Assembly: GCA_045116915.1 (NCBI GenBank)
Contig: JBGUMQ010000046.1
Location: 26,287 to 90,286 of the forward strand
Source: UBA9732 sp045116915
GTDB taxonomy: Bacteria > Spirochaetota > Spirochaetia > Sphaerochaetales > Sphaerochaetaceae
DNA: 64,000 nt
Reading direction: 5' to 3'
The notes below the pieces were generated by a model. That model searched no databases. It saw only the letters and a list, made by a program, of their open reading frames with translations, and was not told the origin of the DNA. Shown piece after piece: positions 56,578 to 64,000 of the stretch (positions are counted from its first letter, which is position 1; every line of letters begins with the position of its first letter). The position numbers were made by a program, and so were the translations under genes.

Positions 56578-58413
56578 TCAGGCAATCGTCAGGAGCACAT
56601 CGCCCGCGACGACCTGCTGTCCCTGGGAAACCGAGATCTTCGTGACTGTTCCGTCGCACGGAGCGTAGATCTCGTTCTCCATCTTCATGGCCTCCATGAC
56701 CATGACGAGCTGGTTCTTCTTGACCGCCTGGCCTTCCTTGCACTCGAGCCTGAGGATCAGACCGGGCATGGGAGCCGTTACGGGCTGTCCGCCTGCGGGT
56801 GCGGAAGAGGCTGCGGGTGCCGCTGCGGGAGCTGCCGCGGGAGCGACGCTCTGTGTGGCCGCGATGGCGTCCTTGTCGATTCCGTAAGCGACCGAAAGCG
56901 GATAATCCACACCGTTGACCGTGGCGCTCGTCTTGCCGAGCTTGACGCCGTATGCCTTGCCGTTGACGGAGACGGTGTACTCACCGGCCTTCTTTGCGGC
57001 TTCCTCTGCCGGATCGGCCTTGCGGACGCCGTTGACCTTGGACTTGCCTGTGAGGAAGAGGATTCCCTTCTCCTTGCAGGAAGCGGCGATGAAGATGTTC
57101 TCCTCGGTGACCTCGATGTTGTTGTCCTTCAGCATCTTGATGGAAGCCTCGCGGCCCTTGGCGGGATCGGCATCGTTGATGTCGACGACCTTCTTGGTCG
57201 TGGGCTCCTTCTTGAGCTGCTCGGCTGCGATCTTCACGACCTCGGGATCCGGTGAGACGGGGGTCTTTCCGAAGTAGCCCAGGACCATCTTGCCGTAGCC
57301 TTCGGCGATCTTCTTCCAGGGTCCGTAGATGACGTTGTTGAACGCCTGCTGGAAATAGAACTGCGAAACGGGGGTGACCGATGTTCCGAATCCTCCCTTG
57401 GCGACTGTCTCGCCCATTGCGGAGACGATCTCGGGATACTTGTCCATCAGACCGTTGTCCCTGAGCATCTGTGTGTTGGCCGTGAGGGCTCCGCCGGGAA
57501 GCGGGAAGAACGGGATGTTCGGGTTGACCGTCGTGGCCTCGGGCGGCAGGAAGTAATCCTTCATGCACTCCTGGAAGACGGTCTCGGCCTTCTGGATGGC
57601 GTTGATGTCGATTCCCAGATCGTAGTCGGTGCCGCGCAGTGCGTGCCACATGGTGACGATGTCGACCTGGCATGTTCCGCCGGAGACGGGCTGCATGGAG
57701 AGGTCCAGCTGTGTGGCGCCTGCATCGAGGGCGGCCATGTACTGTGCGACGCAGCAACCTGCCGTGTCGTGGCTGTGCATGACGATCCTGACCTTGTCGC
57801 CGACGAGCTTGCGGGCGCGCTTGATCGTCTCGTAGACGGTCTTGGGAGTGGATGTTCCGGATGCATCCTTGAAGCAGATGCTGTCATAGGGGATACCGGC
57901 ATCCAGTATCTTGCGGAGGACTCCCTCGTAGAACTCGGGGTCGTGGGCGCCCTTGGTGTTTGGCGGCAGGCTCATCATCGTGACGGTGACCTCGTGCTTG
58001 AGGCCGGCGTTGTGGATGGAGTTCCCGCTGTCGATCAGGTTGTCGACATCGTTGAGGGCATCGAAGTTCCTGATCGTGGACATGCCGTGCTTCTTGAACA
58101 TCCTGGCGTGCAGGTCGATGATGTCCCTGGGCTGTGAATCCAGACCGACGACGTTGACGCCTCTTGAGAGTGTCTGCAGGTCCGCATCGGGTCCGGCGAC
58201 TCTCCTGAACTCGTCCATCATCTCGAAGGCATCCTCATTGCTGTAGAAGTAGAGTGCCTGGAAGCGTGCTCCGCCACCCGCCTCGAAGTGGGTGATGCCG
58301 GCCTTGCGTGCCGCATCGACTGCGGGCATGAAGTCCTTCGTGAAAACCCTGGCTCCGTAGACGGACTGGAAACCGTCCCTGAAAGCCGTACACATGAAAT
58401 CAACTTTCTTCAT
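56578..58413 (-). CDS. oadA: Oxaloacetate decarboxylase alpha subunit, biotin-containing
   Basis: This 611-residue soluble subunit moves CO2 from oxaloacetate to biotin. An HMGL-like carboxyltransferase barrel (about 1-280) shows CTAFRDGFQSVYGARVFTKDF, the Lys in ICFKDASGTSTP and the metal ligands HSHDTAG. A PYC/OADA domain follows (about 290-480), then an Ala/Pro hinge and a biotinyl domain with VMEAMKMENEI (biotin on Lys). The barrel differs from textbook OadA (DGFQS for D-x-HQS, QPVSGGTCQVDIVTM for the ST.S block), so it belongs to a divergent group. Pyruvate carboxylase subunit B is an alternative, but the oadG/oadB context supports a decarboxylase pump. Confidence 0.87.
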   Translation of the reverse strand: MKKVDFMCTAFRDGFQSVYGARVFTKDFMPAVDAARKAGITHFEAGGGARFQALYFYSNEDAFEMMDEFRRVAGPDADLQTLSRGVNVVGLDSQPRDIIDLHARMFKKHGMSTIRNFDALNDVDNLIDSGNSIHNAGLKHEVTVTMMSLPPNTKGAHDPEFYEGVLRKILDAGIPYDSICFKDASGTSTPKTVYETIKRARKLVGDKVRIVMHSHDTAGCCVAQYMAALDAGATQLDLSMQPVSGGTCQVDIVTMWHALRGTDYDLGIDINAIQKAETVFQECMKDYFLPPEATTVNPNIPFFPLPGGALTANTQMLRDNGLMDKYPEIVSAMGETVAKGGFGTSVTPVSQFYFQQAFNNVIYGPWKKIAEGYGKMVLGYFGKTPVSPDPEVVKIAAEQLKKEPTTKKVVDINDADPAKGREASIKMLKDNNIEVTEENIFIAASCKEKGILFLTGKSKVNGVRKADPAEEAAKKAGEYTVSVNGKAYGVKLGKTSATVNGVDYPLSVAYGIDKDAIAATQSVAPAAAPAAAPAASSAPAGGQPVTAPMPGLILRLECKEGQAVKKNQLVMVMEAMKMENEIYAPCDGTVTKISVSQGQQVVAGDVLLTIA

Positions 58414-58422
58414 ATCTCTACC

Positions 58423-58704
58423 TCAACTCCTGGATTTCGCCATCGCTGCTGCGATCGCCACTGCAACCTCGGCATCGGACGATGCCGTGACGGCTGCCGG
58501 AGCGGCGGATGCCGCCTGGACGACCGGTTGTGCCGCAGGTGCCTTCTTCTCGAACTTCCTGACAATCTTGGAAACGCCCTTGGTGGTGAATACCAGGATG
58601 GTCAGGAACAGAAAGACAATCGCCATTCCGAGGGCAAGCAGGATCAGACCGTTGCTTATCTGGCTGGACAATTGCTCTGCCGGTAACTGTGCTAATGCGT
58701 ACAT
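58423..58704 (-). CDS. oadG: Oxaloacetate decarboxylase gamma subunit
   Basis: This 93-residue membrane protein has one N-terminal helix (SNGLILLALGMAIVFLFLTILVF), then a basic segment (KGVSKIVRKFEKK) and a flexible Ala/Pro tail ending AMAKSRS. This is the plan of OadG, which holds the alpha and beta subunits together and binds zinc in some species. No His-rich tail is present here. The ATG at 58704 is preceded by AAGGAAG; a longer frame to 58788 is not supported. First gene of the operon. Confidence 0.85.
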   Translation of the reverse strand: MYALAQLPAEQLSSQISNGLILLALGMAIVFLFLTILVFTTKGVSKIVRKFEKKAPAAQPVVQAASAAPAAVTASSDAEVAVAIAAAMAKSRS

Positions 58705-58786
58705 AGTCACTTCCTTGTAAGTATTCTGGGGCAACTCGGGACCGGTGGGCACCACGCTTTGCGGCGGACATCGGCCATTGTTCCTC

Positions 58787-58815
58787 ATCTAATATATTAC
58801 TTGTTTACGCGTCAA
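58787..58815 (-). promoter_or_regulatory. Possible oadGAB promoter
   Basis: On the minus strand TTGACG (58815-58810) is a good -35, but the -10 at 17 bases is only TTAGAT. An AT-rich patch TAATATATTA adjoins it. Confidence 0.3.
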
Positions 58816-58864
58816 CAGTTCAACCCTTTCAGGGTGTGTTGAGGAGGATGTCGTGGGGTTTTTC

Positions 58865-59629
58865 TCAGTTCCTGAGGATGGTGGAGTTGGCCGGCACGCT
58901 GTGGGTGAGCCAGACGTTTCCGCCTATGACGCTGTTGTCGCCTATGCGGGTGTCTCCGCCCAGGATGGTGGCCCCGGAGTAGATGACGACCCCGTTGCCG
59001 ATCTTCGGGTGCCTGTCGATCCCCTTGACCGGGTTGCCGTCCTCGCCGAGCGGGAAGCTCTTGGCTCCGAGGGTCACACCCTGGTAGATCTTCACATGCT
59101 CTCCGATCACGGTGGTCTCTCCGATGACGACGCCTGTTCCGTGGTCGATGAAGAAATACGGACCGATGGTCGCGCCGGGGTGGATGTCGATGCCCGTGTG
59201 GGCGTGGGCGTATTCGGTCATGATCCTGGGGATGTAGGGGATGCGCAGGCCGAACATCATGTGGGCGATGCGGAAGATGCTGACGGCCTCGAATCCGGGG
59301 TAGGCGAGCATGATCTCGGTCTTGTCCCTTGCGGCGGGATCCCCGTCGTACGCGGCCTGGATGTCGGTCTCGAGGGTGTCCCTGATGTCTTCAAGGTTCT
59401 CCAGCACGGCCTGCGTGAGGGCATCGGTGTCGGCATCGGGCTTGACCCAGGGGATGAGCTCGCGGAGGATCTGCTCCGCCTCCACGCTGCTTTCGATGAC
59501 GGTGGTGGCGGTGCACGGACACTCCTCGAAGACCTCCGGATACATTATGCTCCTGAGTCTTCTGATGAGGACGATGGTCTGGTCCTTGAGTCCGGAATAA
59601 CCGATGTACTTGCTTCCTGGTCCGTTCAT
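58865..59629 (-). CDS. cysE: Serine O-acetyltransferase
   Basis: CysE makes O-acetylserine for cysteine synthesis from serine and acetyl-CoA. The 254-residue protein has a helical N-terminal domain (RDKTEIMLAYPGFEAVSIFRIAHMMFG) and a left-handed beta-helix of hexapeptide repeats. Catalytic and CoA features are HTGIDIHPGATIG, FIDHGTGVVIGET and KIYQGVTLGAKSF. The C-terminal tail lacks the Ile that docks into CysK in E. coli; it ends STILRN. The ATG at 59629 follows a weak GGGGAAACGA. A strong promoter lies just upstream. No cysK is in the window. Confidence 0.92.
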   Translation of the reverse strand: MNGPGSKYIGYSGLKDQTIVLIRRLRSIMYPEVFEECPCTATTVIESSVEAEQILRELIPWVKPDADTDALTQAVLENLEDIRDTLETDIQAAYDGDPAARDKTEIMLAYPGFEAVSIFRIAHMMFGLRIPYIPRIMTEYAHAHTGIDIHPGATIGPYFFIDHGTGVVIGETTVIGEHVKIYQGVTLGAKSFPLGEDGNPVKGIDRHPKIGNGVVIYSGATILGGDTRIGDNSVIGGNVWLTHSVPANSTILRN

Positions 59630-59666
59630 TTCGTTTCCCCGCGGGTGTTTTCGATTGCAGTTGTGG

Positions 59667-59695
59667 ATTATACAGACAGGCCGGAACTTTGTGAA
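59667..59695 (-). promoter_or_regulatory. cysE promoter
   Basis: On the minus strand TTCACA (59695-59690), 17 bases, then a perfect TATAAT (59672-59667). The leader is about 30 bases. Confidence 0.7.
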
Positions 59696-59717
59696 TATAT
59701 CGCCGGACGCCGATATT
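59689..59717 (+). promoter_or_regulatory. Possible promoter of the mrp-like gene
   Basis: TTGTGA (59689-59694), 17 bases, then GATATT (59712-59717). Its -35 box overlaps the -35 of the divergent cysE promoter. Confidence 0.35.
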
Positions 59718-59798
59718 GCCGAACGGTGCCATAAAGGATATCTTTCAGATGGATATCTTCCACAGAAGGGGACACGGCCGTCCCCACAGGAGAACAAC

Positions 59799-60704
59799 AT
59801 GCCGGACGAGACAGAAGTACAGGAAGTCAACATCCACAACAGGATGTCGAAGATAGACCGCAAGATCCTCATCATGAGCGGAAAAGGCGGAGTCGGAAAG
59901 AGCACGGTCACGGTCAACCTGGCCAACGCCCTTCTTGCGATGGGACACACGGTAGGTGTCCTGGATACGGACATCCACGGACCCAACATCGCCAAGATGT
60001 TCGGCTGCGAGGGAGCCATCCTGGAGTCCAACGAGGACGGGACGAGCATCCTTCCTGTCTGTCCGAGGGAAGGGTTGAAGGTGGTCAGCCTCAGTTTCGC
60101 AGTGAGCGACCCTGATCAGGCCATCGTTTTCCGCGGACCCCTGAAGCTCAGCGTCATCAAGCAGTTCCTTGCCGACGTGGAGTGGGGCACCCTGGACTAC
60201 CTTCTGATCGATTCTCCTCCCGGAACCGGAGACGAGCAGCTGGCCGTCTGCCAGAGCGTCCCCGACCTGACGGGAACGGTCATCGTCACGACACCGCAGC
60301 AGGTGGCGATCCTGGATGCACGCAAGAGCGTCAGCTTCGCCAGGCAGCTGGATGTGGAGATCATCGGCCTTGTGGAGAACATGAGCCACCTCATCTGCCC
60401 GGACTGCGGCAAGCACATCCCCATCTTCGGCAAGGACGGAGGCAAGACCCTGGCTGTAGAGCAGAACATCCCGCTTCTGGGCGAGATCCCCATGGAGCTG
60501 GGCCTGCAGCAGGATGAGGACAACGGAGTGAACTGGATCGAGCAGAATCCCGACAGCGAGAGCGCCAAGGCGTTCAGGGCGATCGCGGAGCACATCCACA
60601 ACACCGTCGTCTTCAAGCATACCCCGTATGTCCCGAGCTTCGAGTCATGCTCGCCGTCGGCATGCGCGTCATGCACAGCCAACTGTTCGTCAAAGAAATC
60701 ATGA
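59799..60704 (+). CDS. Mrp/NBP35-family iron-sulfur carrier ATPase
   Basis: This 301-residue cytoplasmic P-loop ATPase builds or carries iron-sulfur clusters. It has the deviant Walker A SGKGGVGKSTVTVNLA, VLDTDIHGPNIAKMFG, LLIDSPPGTGDEQLA, TTPQQVAILDARKSV and the cluster-binding CxxC in HLICPDCGKHIP. The last 20 residues hold four more cysteines (CSPSACASCTANCSSK), spaced C-x4-C-x2-C-x3-C. Similar Cys motifs occur at the N-terminus of clostridial Mrp proteins in my memory; here it is at the C-terminus. The ATG has ACAGGAG upstream. The stop overlaps the Nudix gene start (ATGA). Confidence 0.9.
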   Translation: MPDETEVQEVNIHNRMSKIDRKILIMSGKGGVGKSTVTVNLANALLAMGHTVGVLDTDIHGPNIAKMFGCEGAILESNEDGTSILPVCPREGLKVVSLSFAVSDPDQAIVFRGPLKLSVIKQFLADVEWGTLDYLLIDSPPGTGDEQLAVCQSVPDLTGTVIVTTPQQVAILDARKSVSFARQLDVEIIGLVENMSHLICPDCGKHIPIFGKDGGKTLAVEQNIPLLGEIPMELGLQQDEDNGVNWIEQNPDSESAKAFRAIAEHIHNTVVFKHTPYVPSFESCSPSACASCTANCSSKKS

Positions 60705-61333
60705 GGAAGCTCGACGAATCCGTTTTCCCGACTCTTGAATCCTCTCCCGATCCCGGGCGCCTGCTCTGGGATACGCGCAGCCGGACAACCGCGTCGAGGA
60801 CGGTGCTGTTCGATGTCAACACCGTCCACCGCACGGGGCCCTCGGGTCGCGAGGGGGATTTCGTGGAGCTCGATTTCGCACGCGGCGGGGTGAGCGTCAT
60901 CCCGTTCTTCATAGGGAAGGACAATGTGCCGCGCTTCGTCATGGAGCGGCAGTTCCGCCACGGCTCGGAAAGCGTCACGCTGGAGTTCCCCGCAGGGCTT
61001 GTCGACAAAGGCGAGGACCCGGCGCAGGCGGCAGCAAGGGAACTACTGGAGGAAACCGGACTGAAGGCGGGAACGATGACCTATATGGGCACCGTATGCC
61101 AGAATTCGGCATATATGAAGTGTCCTGCGGGCTTCTTCCTTGCAGAAGACCTTACGGTTGCAACCGACATTTCCGACCGTCATCTTGATGAGAACGAGGA
61201 GATAGATGTCCTCACCGTTCCGGTGTCATACGTCATGGAACACCTTGGGGAAGGAGAGCTGTCCAACGGGGCATGCCTCATGATCCTGCCGTTCTTCATC
61301 AGGGAGATGAGGCGGCGCGGCATAAGATTCTGA
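60701..61333 (+). CDS. Nudix hydrolase (ADP-ribose pyrophosphatase-like)
   Basis: This 210-residue enzyme cleaves nucleoside diphosphates linked to another moiety. The Nudix box GLVDKGEDPAQAAARELLEETGL fits G-x5-E-x7-RE-x2-EE-x-G. FPAGL before it and the downstream PGFFLAEDL segment suggest the ADP-ribose pyrophosphatase group. The upstream FVELDFARGGVSVIPFF matches the substrate strand. The ATG at 60701 overlaps the Mrp stop; in-frame ATGs at 60647 and 60662-60671 would overlap more deeply. It converges with the GH36 gene. Confidence 0.88.
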   Translation: MRKLDESVFPTLESSPDPGRLLWDTRSRTTASRTVLFDVNTVHRTGPSGREGDFVELDFARGGVSVIPFFIGKDNVPRFVMERQFRHGSESVTLEFPAGLVDKGEDPAQAAARELLEETGLKAGTMTYMGTVCQNSAYMKCPAGFFLAEDLTVATDISDRHLDENEEIDVLTVPVSYVMEHLGEGELSNGACLMILPFFIREMRRRGIRF

Positions 61334-61355
61334 CCACCAGGCCAGTTAGGCCCTG

Positions 61356-63716
61356 TCAACCTTCCTTCTCTATCCTCACGATATGGTAGATCCTTGAGCC
61401 GAAGTCTCCCAGGACCCTGACATCCTGTGTGTAGCCTGTTCCGCAGAACTGCGGGTTCAGCCTGATGCCGCCGTATGCCAGGACATCGCCGGACACGATG
61501 CAGTGCTCGTCGCTGCTGGTGAGCATGACCTTCTCGTCTATGATCTTCCTTATCTTTCCGTCCGCCCTGAGGGCTATGGGACTGACCATGTTGATCAGGC
61601 TGCCGAACTCGCGGATGGGCACCTTCTGGATCCTGGATGTGAACTCGTAGTCGAACTCCGGTCTTGCGAACGGGATCCTGAGCACCTCCGGTCCGATGTT
61701 GGACTTGTTGAGCGCCTGGAAATCAAGGACGATCATCTCGCTGAAATCCGTGTTCGCCACCAGCCATCTGGTGTGGTTGTCGCCCTCGGCGGACAGTCTG
61801 AAGAAACGTCCGTACTGCAGAAGCGCCCTGTGCTTCTTGTACCATGCGATCTGATCCCTGACGATCTGCCTCTCCTGTGAGCCCAAGGCTCCCAGGTCCA
61901 TCTCGTAGCCAAGCGCTCCGAACGCCGCCACATTGAACCTGGACTCGATGTCCGTCTTCCTGAGCGTCTGGTGGTTCGGCGAGGCCGAGACATGCGCGCC
62001 CATCGTGCTGACGGGGTAGGCGTATGATGTCCCGCCCTGGATCCGCGTCCTGCAGAAGGCGTCGGAATTGTCGCTTGTCCAGATCTGCGGCATGTAGCAC
62101 AGGACCCCCAGGTCGAACCTGTTGCCGCCCGAGGCGCAGCCTTCGAAGAGGATGTTCGGGAACGCCTTCACCAGGCGGTCGAAGATGTCGTAGAGTCCCA
62201 TGACGTACCTGTGGAAGAACTCGCCCATGCGGATCCCTCCGGCGCTGTACATGTCGCTGAACACCCTGTTCATGTCCCATTTCACGTAGTCGGCCCTGGA
62301 AATCGTGAATACATCCGTCATCGCGGCCACTATATGGTCCCTGACATCCTTCCTGGTGAGGTCAAGGATGAACTGGTTCCTTCCGACCGACGGCTCCCTT
62401 CCGGGAATCATCACCGCCCAGTCCGGATGCTTGTCGAACAGAAGGCTCCTGCGGCTGACCATCTCCGGTTCCACCCAGATGCCGAAGATCAGGCCCATGG
62501 CGTGTATGCGCTCGGAAAGCATCGTTATGCCTCCCGGAAGCTTCTTCGTGTTCACATACCAGTCGCCAAGGCTCGTGGCATCGTTGTCCCTGCGTCCGAA
62601 CCAGCCGTCGTCGAGCACGAACAGCTCCACCCCGACGTTCTTGGCGGCCTTGGCCAGCTCGAGGATCCTGTCTTCCGAGAAGTTGAAGTACGTGGCCTCC
62701 CAGTTGTTGCACAGGACCGGACGCTCGCGGAATTTCCAGAGGCCCCTGACAATATGGTTGTTGACGAATGCATGCATGTTGACGGCGGCCCCGTCGTTGC
62801 CGAACTGGGAGTACGTGACCACGGCTTCGGGCGAGGTGAACGTTTTGCCGCTTTTCAGCGTCCATGAGAAACCCTGCGGGTTGATTCCCGTCTGGAATCT
62901 CGCAAGCCCGAACGGGGATTTCTCCACCACCTCGCGATGGTTGCCCGAATAGATCAGGTTGAAGGCGTAGCACTCGCCGTGCGTCGCCGTGCAGTCCGGC
63001 CGCTCCAGGAAAACCGCCGGATTGTGGAACGCGCCCGAAACCCCACAGCTGGAGCCGATTTCGATGGCCCCTTCCTCCAGGTGCCTGCGCGTGACGCTGC
63101 GTTCGCGGGCCCATGCGCCGTCGAACGTCACCACATTCCAGTCCGCATCCGGAAGATCCAGCTGCAGGCTTGCGAGGTTGCGTATGACGATGTTCTGCTT
63201 CATGCCGTTGACCAGCATGCATGAACGCACCAGCGTGTCGCACTCCCTGAACATCGTGTAGTTCATCAGAAGCCTTATGGGCAGCTTCCTGTCCTCCAGT
63301 CTGATCTGCAGCGTGACCGCATCCGCAGGTTTGTCGGCATACGACTGCGCCAGGAGCCCCGGGATCGAAGGTTTTCCCTTGACGAACCGGTGCGCCCTGT
63401 ACACGAAATCCAGCGTGGACATCCCGTCCGAGTACTCGACCTGGATGGCGGGCGTGCGGAAATCCCCCTTGCCCGGGGTGCTGGTCTCGAGGCATGCGGT
63501 CTCCAGGAAAACCAGCGGATCGCGCTCCGAATAGGCCACACCGGTACCTATGCCGATGACACGCTTCGCAGCCAGTGCATCAAGATCCGAATCCGGTCTG
63601 AGCTTCCTGCCGTAATAGAGGTTCTCCAGGTGCCCGGTCTCTCCGATCCTGATGATGTATGACGTCCTTCGGCTGTCCAGCCTGATGATTCCCTTGTTTT
63701 CCGCGGCCATTTCCAT
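61356..63716 (-). CDS. GH36 alpha-galactosidase
   Basis: This is a 786-residue cytoplasmic family 36 glycoside hydrolase that removes alpha-galactose from oligosaccharides such as raffinose or melibiose. An N-terminal beta-supersandwich (about 1-320) precedes the catalytic barrel: VLDDGWFGRRDND, GIWVEPEMVS, the nucleophile Asp in DYVKWDMNR (near 480), LFEGCASGGNRFDLG and the acid/base Asp in QIWTSDNSDA (near 547). A C-terminal antiparallel domain follows. No signal peptide. GGAGG lies six bases before the ATG at 63716; a second ATG is two codons on. It is monocistronic with its own promoter. Confidence 0.94.
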   Translation of the reverse strand: MEMAAENKGIIRLDSRRTSYIIRIGETGHLENLYYGRKLRPDSDLDALAAKRVIGIGTGVAYSERDPLVFLETACLETSTPGKGDFRTPAIQVEYSDGMSTLDFVYRAHRFVKGKPSIPGLLAQSYADKPADAVTLQIRLEDRKLPIRLLMNYTMFRECDTLVRSCMLVNGMKQNIVIRNLASLQLDLPDADWNVVTFDGAWARERSVTRRHLEEGAIEIGSSCGVSGAFHNPAVFLERPDCTATHGECYAFNLIYSGNHREVVEKSPFGLARFQTGINPQGFSWTLKSGKTFTSPEAVVTYSQFGNDGAAVNMHAFVNNHIVRGLWKFRERPVLCNNWEATYFNFSEDRILELAKAAKNVGVELFVLDDGWFGRRDNDATSLGDWYVNTKKLPGGITMLSERIHAMGLIFGIWVEPEMVSRRSLLFDKHPDWAVMIPGREPSVGRNQFILDLTRKDVRDHIVAAMTDVFTISRADYVKWDMNRVFSDMYSAGGIRMGEFFHRYVMGLYDIFDRLVKAFPNILFEGCASGGNRFDLGVLCYMPQIWTSDNSDAFCRTRIQGGTSYAYPVSTMGAHVSASPNHQTLRKTDIESRFNVAAFGALGYEMDLGALGSQERQIVRDQIAWYKKHRALLQYGRFFRLSAEGDNHTRWLVANTDFSEMIVLDFQALNKSNIGPEVLRIPFARPEFDYEFTSRIQKVPIREFGSLINMVSPIALRADGKIRKIIDEKVMLTSSDEHCIVSGDVLAYGGIRLNPQFCGTGYTQDVRVLGDFGSRIYHIVRIEKEG

Positions 63717-63742
63717 CTGCGCCTCCGTTTCACACCTTTTTC

Positions 63743-63771
63743 ATTGTCCTTTAAAAACGTGGCCGTGACAA
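63743..63771 (-). promoter_or_regulatory. Promoter of the GH36 gene
   Basis: On the minus strand TTGTCA (63771-63766), 17 bases, then GACAAT (63748-63743), leaving a leader of about 20 bases. Confidence 0.5.
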
Positions 63772-63810
63772 GTGAGAATGATTATCCTGCGGCATCCCGG
63801 AGGATGGGAC

Positions 63811-63839
63811 TTGCACACAGGGGTGTTTTTTGCTACATT
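63811..63839 (+). promoter_or_regulatory. Promoter of tRNA-Cys
   Basis: TTGCAC (63811-63816), 17 bases, then TACATT (63834-63839) preceded by TGC (extended -10). The start would be about 17 bases before the tRNA. Confidence 0.7.
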
Positions 63840-63862
63840 TACTTCTGCACTCAGAGTGCAAT

Positions 63863-63936
63863 GGTGCTGTACCCAAGTGGTCTAAGGGGGCGGTCTGCAA
63901 AACCGTTGTTCACCGGTTCAAATCCGGTCGGCACCT
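63863..63936 (+). tRNA. tRNA-Cys (anticodon GCA)
   Basis: The acceptor GGTGCTG pairs with CGGCACC (one G-U). The anticodon stem GCGGT/ACCGT holds loop CTGCAAA with anticodon GCA. The T arm is CCGG-TTCAAAT-CCGG. The discriminator is T (U73), the identity base of tRNA-Cys. CCA is not encoded. Confidence 0.95.
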
Positions 63937-63976
63937 AAAGCAAAGGCGGAATCCCAAGGGTTCCGCCTTTTGCTTT
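63937..63976 (+). terminator. Terminator of tRNA-Cys
   Basis: AAAGCAAAGGCGGAA pairs with TTCCGCCTTTTGCTTT around a nine-base loop directly after the tRNA. Nothing further is seen in the last 24 bases. Confidence 0.88.
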
Positions 63977-64000
63977 AATTGCCTTCAGTCGGATTTGAAG

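Noticed and set aside
56578..58413. Pyruvate carboxylase subunit B or methylmalonyl-CoA decarboxylase
   Set aside because: The oadG and oadB neighbours argue for a sodium-pumping decarboxylase, and methylmalonyl-CoA decarboxylase alpha subunits have a crotonase-type rather than an HMGL-type fold.

Overview
The window reads as a chromosomal segment from a diderm, fermentative, probably gut-associated spirochaete, a Sphaerochaeta/Treponema-like organism (inference). Reasons: sugar-binding proteins with short signal peptides ending FA-x-GG and no lipobox cysteine, small secreted beta-barrel proteins with an aromatic C-terminus, an oxaloacetate decarboxylase sodium pump (oadGAB), NfnAB, cytosolic GH2 and GH36 glycosidases, and GC-rich coding sequence with tight ATGA-type gene overlaps. 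No rRNA, prophage, transposase or CRISPR array is visible. Two tRNA genes (Ala-GGC, Cys-GCA) are present.

Layout. 1-5.1 kb: end of a sugar ABC importer (permease, binding protein), then a secreted staphylococcal-nuclease-like protein and a secreted protein with three OB-fold-like repeats. 5.1-7.5 kb: a short non-coding stretch, a putative PD-(D/E)XK nuclease and a secreted Cys-based phosphatase. 7.6-11.2 kb: VTC domain, DUF4956 and CotH-kinase genes in one unit. 11.3-13.4 kb: REC/degenerate-GGDEF/EAL protein plus a free HPt protein. 13.4-18.7 kb (minus): thyA, folA, two DHH phosphoesterases, surE and an MFS transporter in an overlapping operon. 18.9-29.8 kb: an outer-membrane barrel protein, then GH2 beta-galactosidase, inositol-phosphatase-like protein and nfnAB; a convergent hydrolase; a PlsC fusion and gltS. 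29.9-32.2 kb (minus): polar amino-acid ABC importer. 32.4-36.1 kb: small barrel protein, AlbA_2-type regulator, tRNA-Ala, a P-loop kinase bracketed by odd repeats, and a glycerophosphodiesterase. 36.2-40.3 kb: tldD/tldE and a convergent MATE pump.

40.5-45 kb: serC and a second complete sugar ABC importer with a clear promoter, a leader hairpin and an intercistronic hairpin. 45-47.1 kb (minus): TetR regulator with a two-gene ABC exporter, set between two look-alike terminators. 47.2-51.7 kb (mostly minus): a DUF2442-HTH protein with a palindromic operator, a PIG-L deacetylase with a GPH-type sugar symporter, and a dCMP deaminase with a PfkB kinase. 51.8-55.1 kb: an MntR/DtxR-type regulator overlapping a U32 peptidase gene and RNase D. 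55.3-58.7 kb (minus): oadGAB. 58.9-61.3 kb: cysE divergent from an Mrp-type ATPase and a Nudix hydrolase. 61.4-63.7 kb (minus): GH36 alpha-galactosidase, then tRNA-Cys.

How it fits together: sugars and oligosaccharides enter by ABC importers or the GPH symporter and are cleaved inside the cell by GH2 and GH36 enzymes. OadGAB would turn oxaloacetate decarboxylation into a sodium gradient that GltS can use for glutamate uptake, and NfnAB would balance ferredoxin, NADH and NADPH. dCMP deaminase, ThyA and DHFR cover dTMP synthesis. Most functions are assigned by motif reading only. Starts were chosen from Shine-Dalgarno spacing, gene overlaps and the usual N-terminus of each family.
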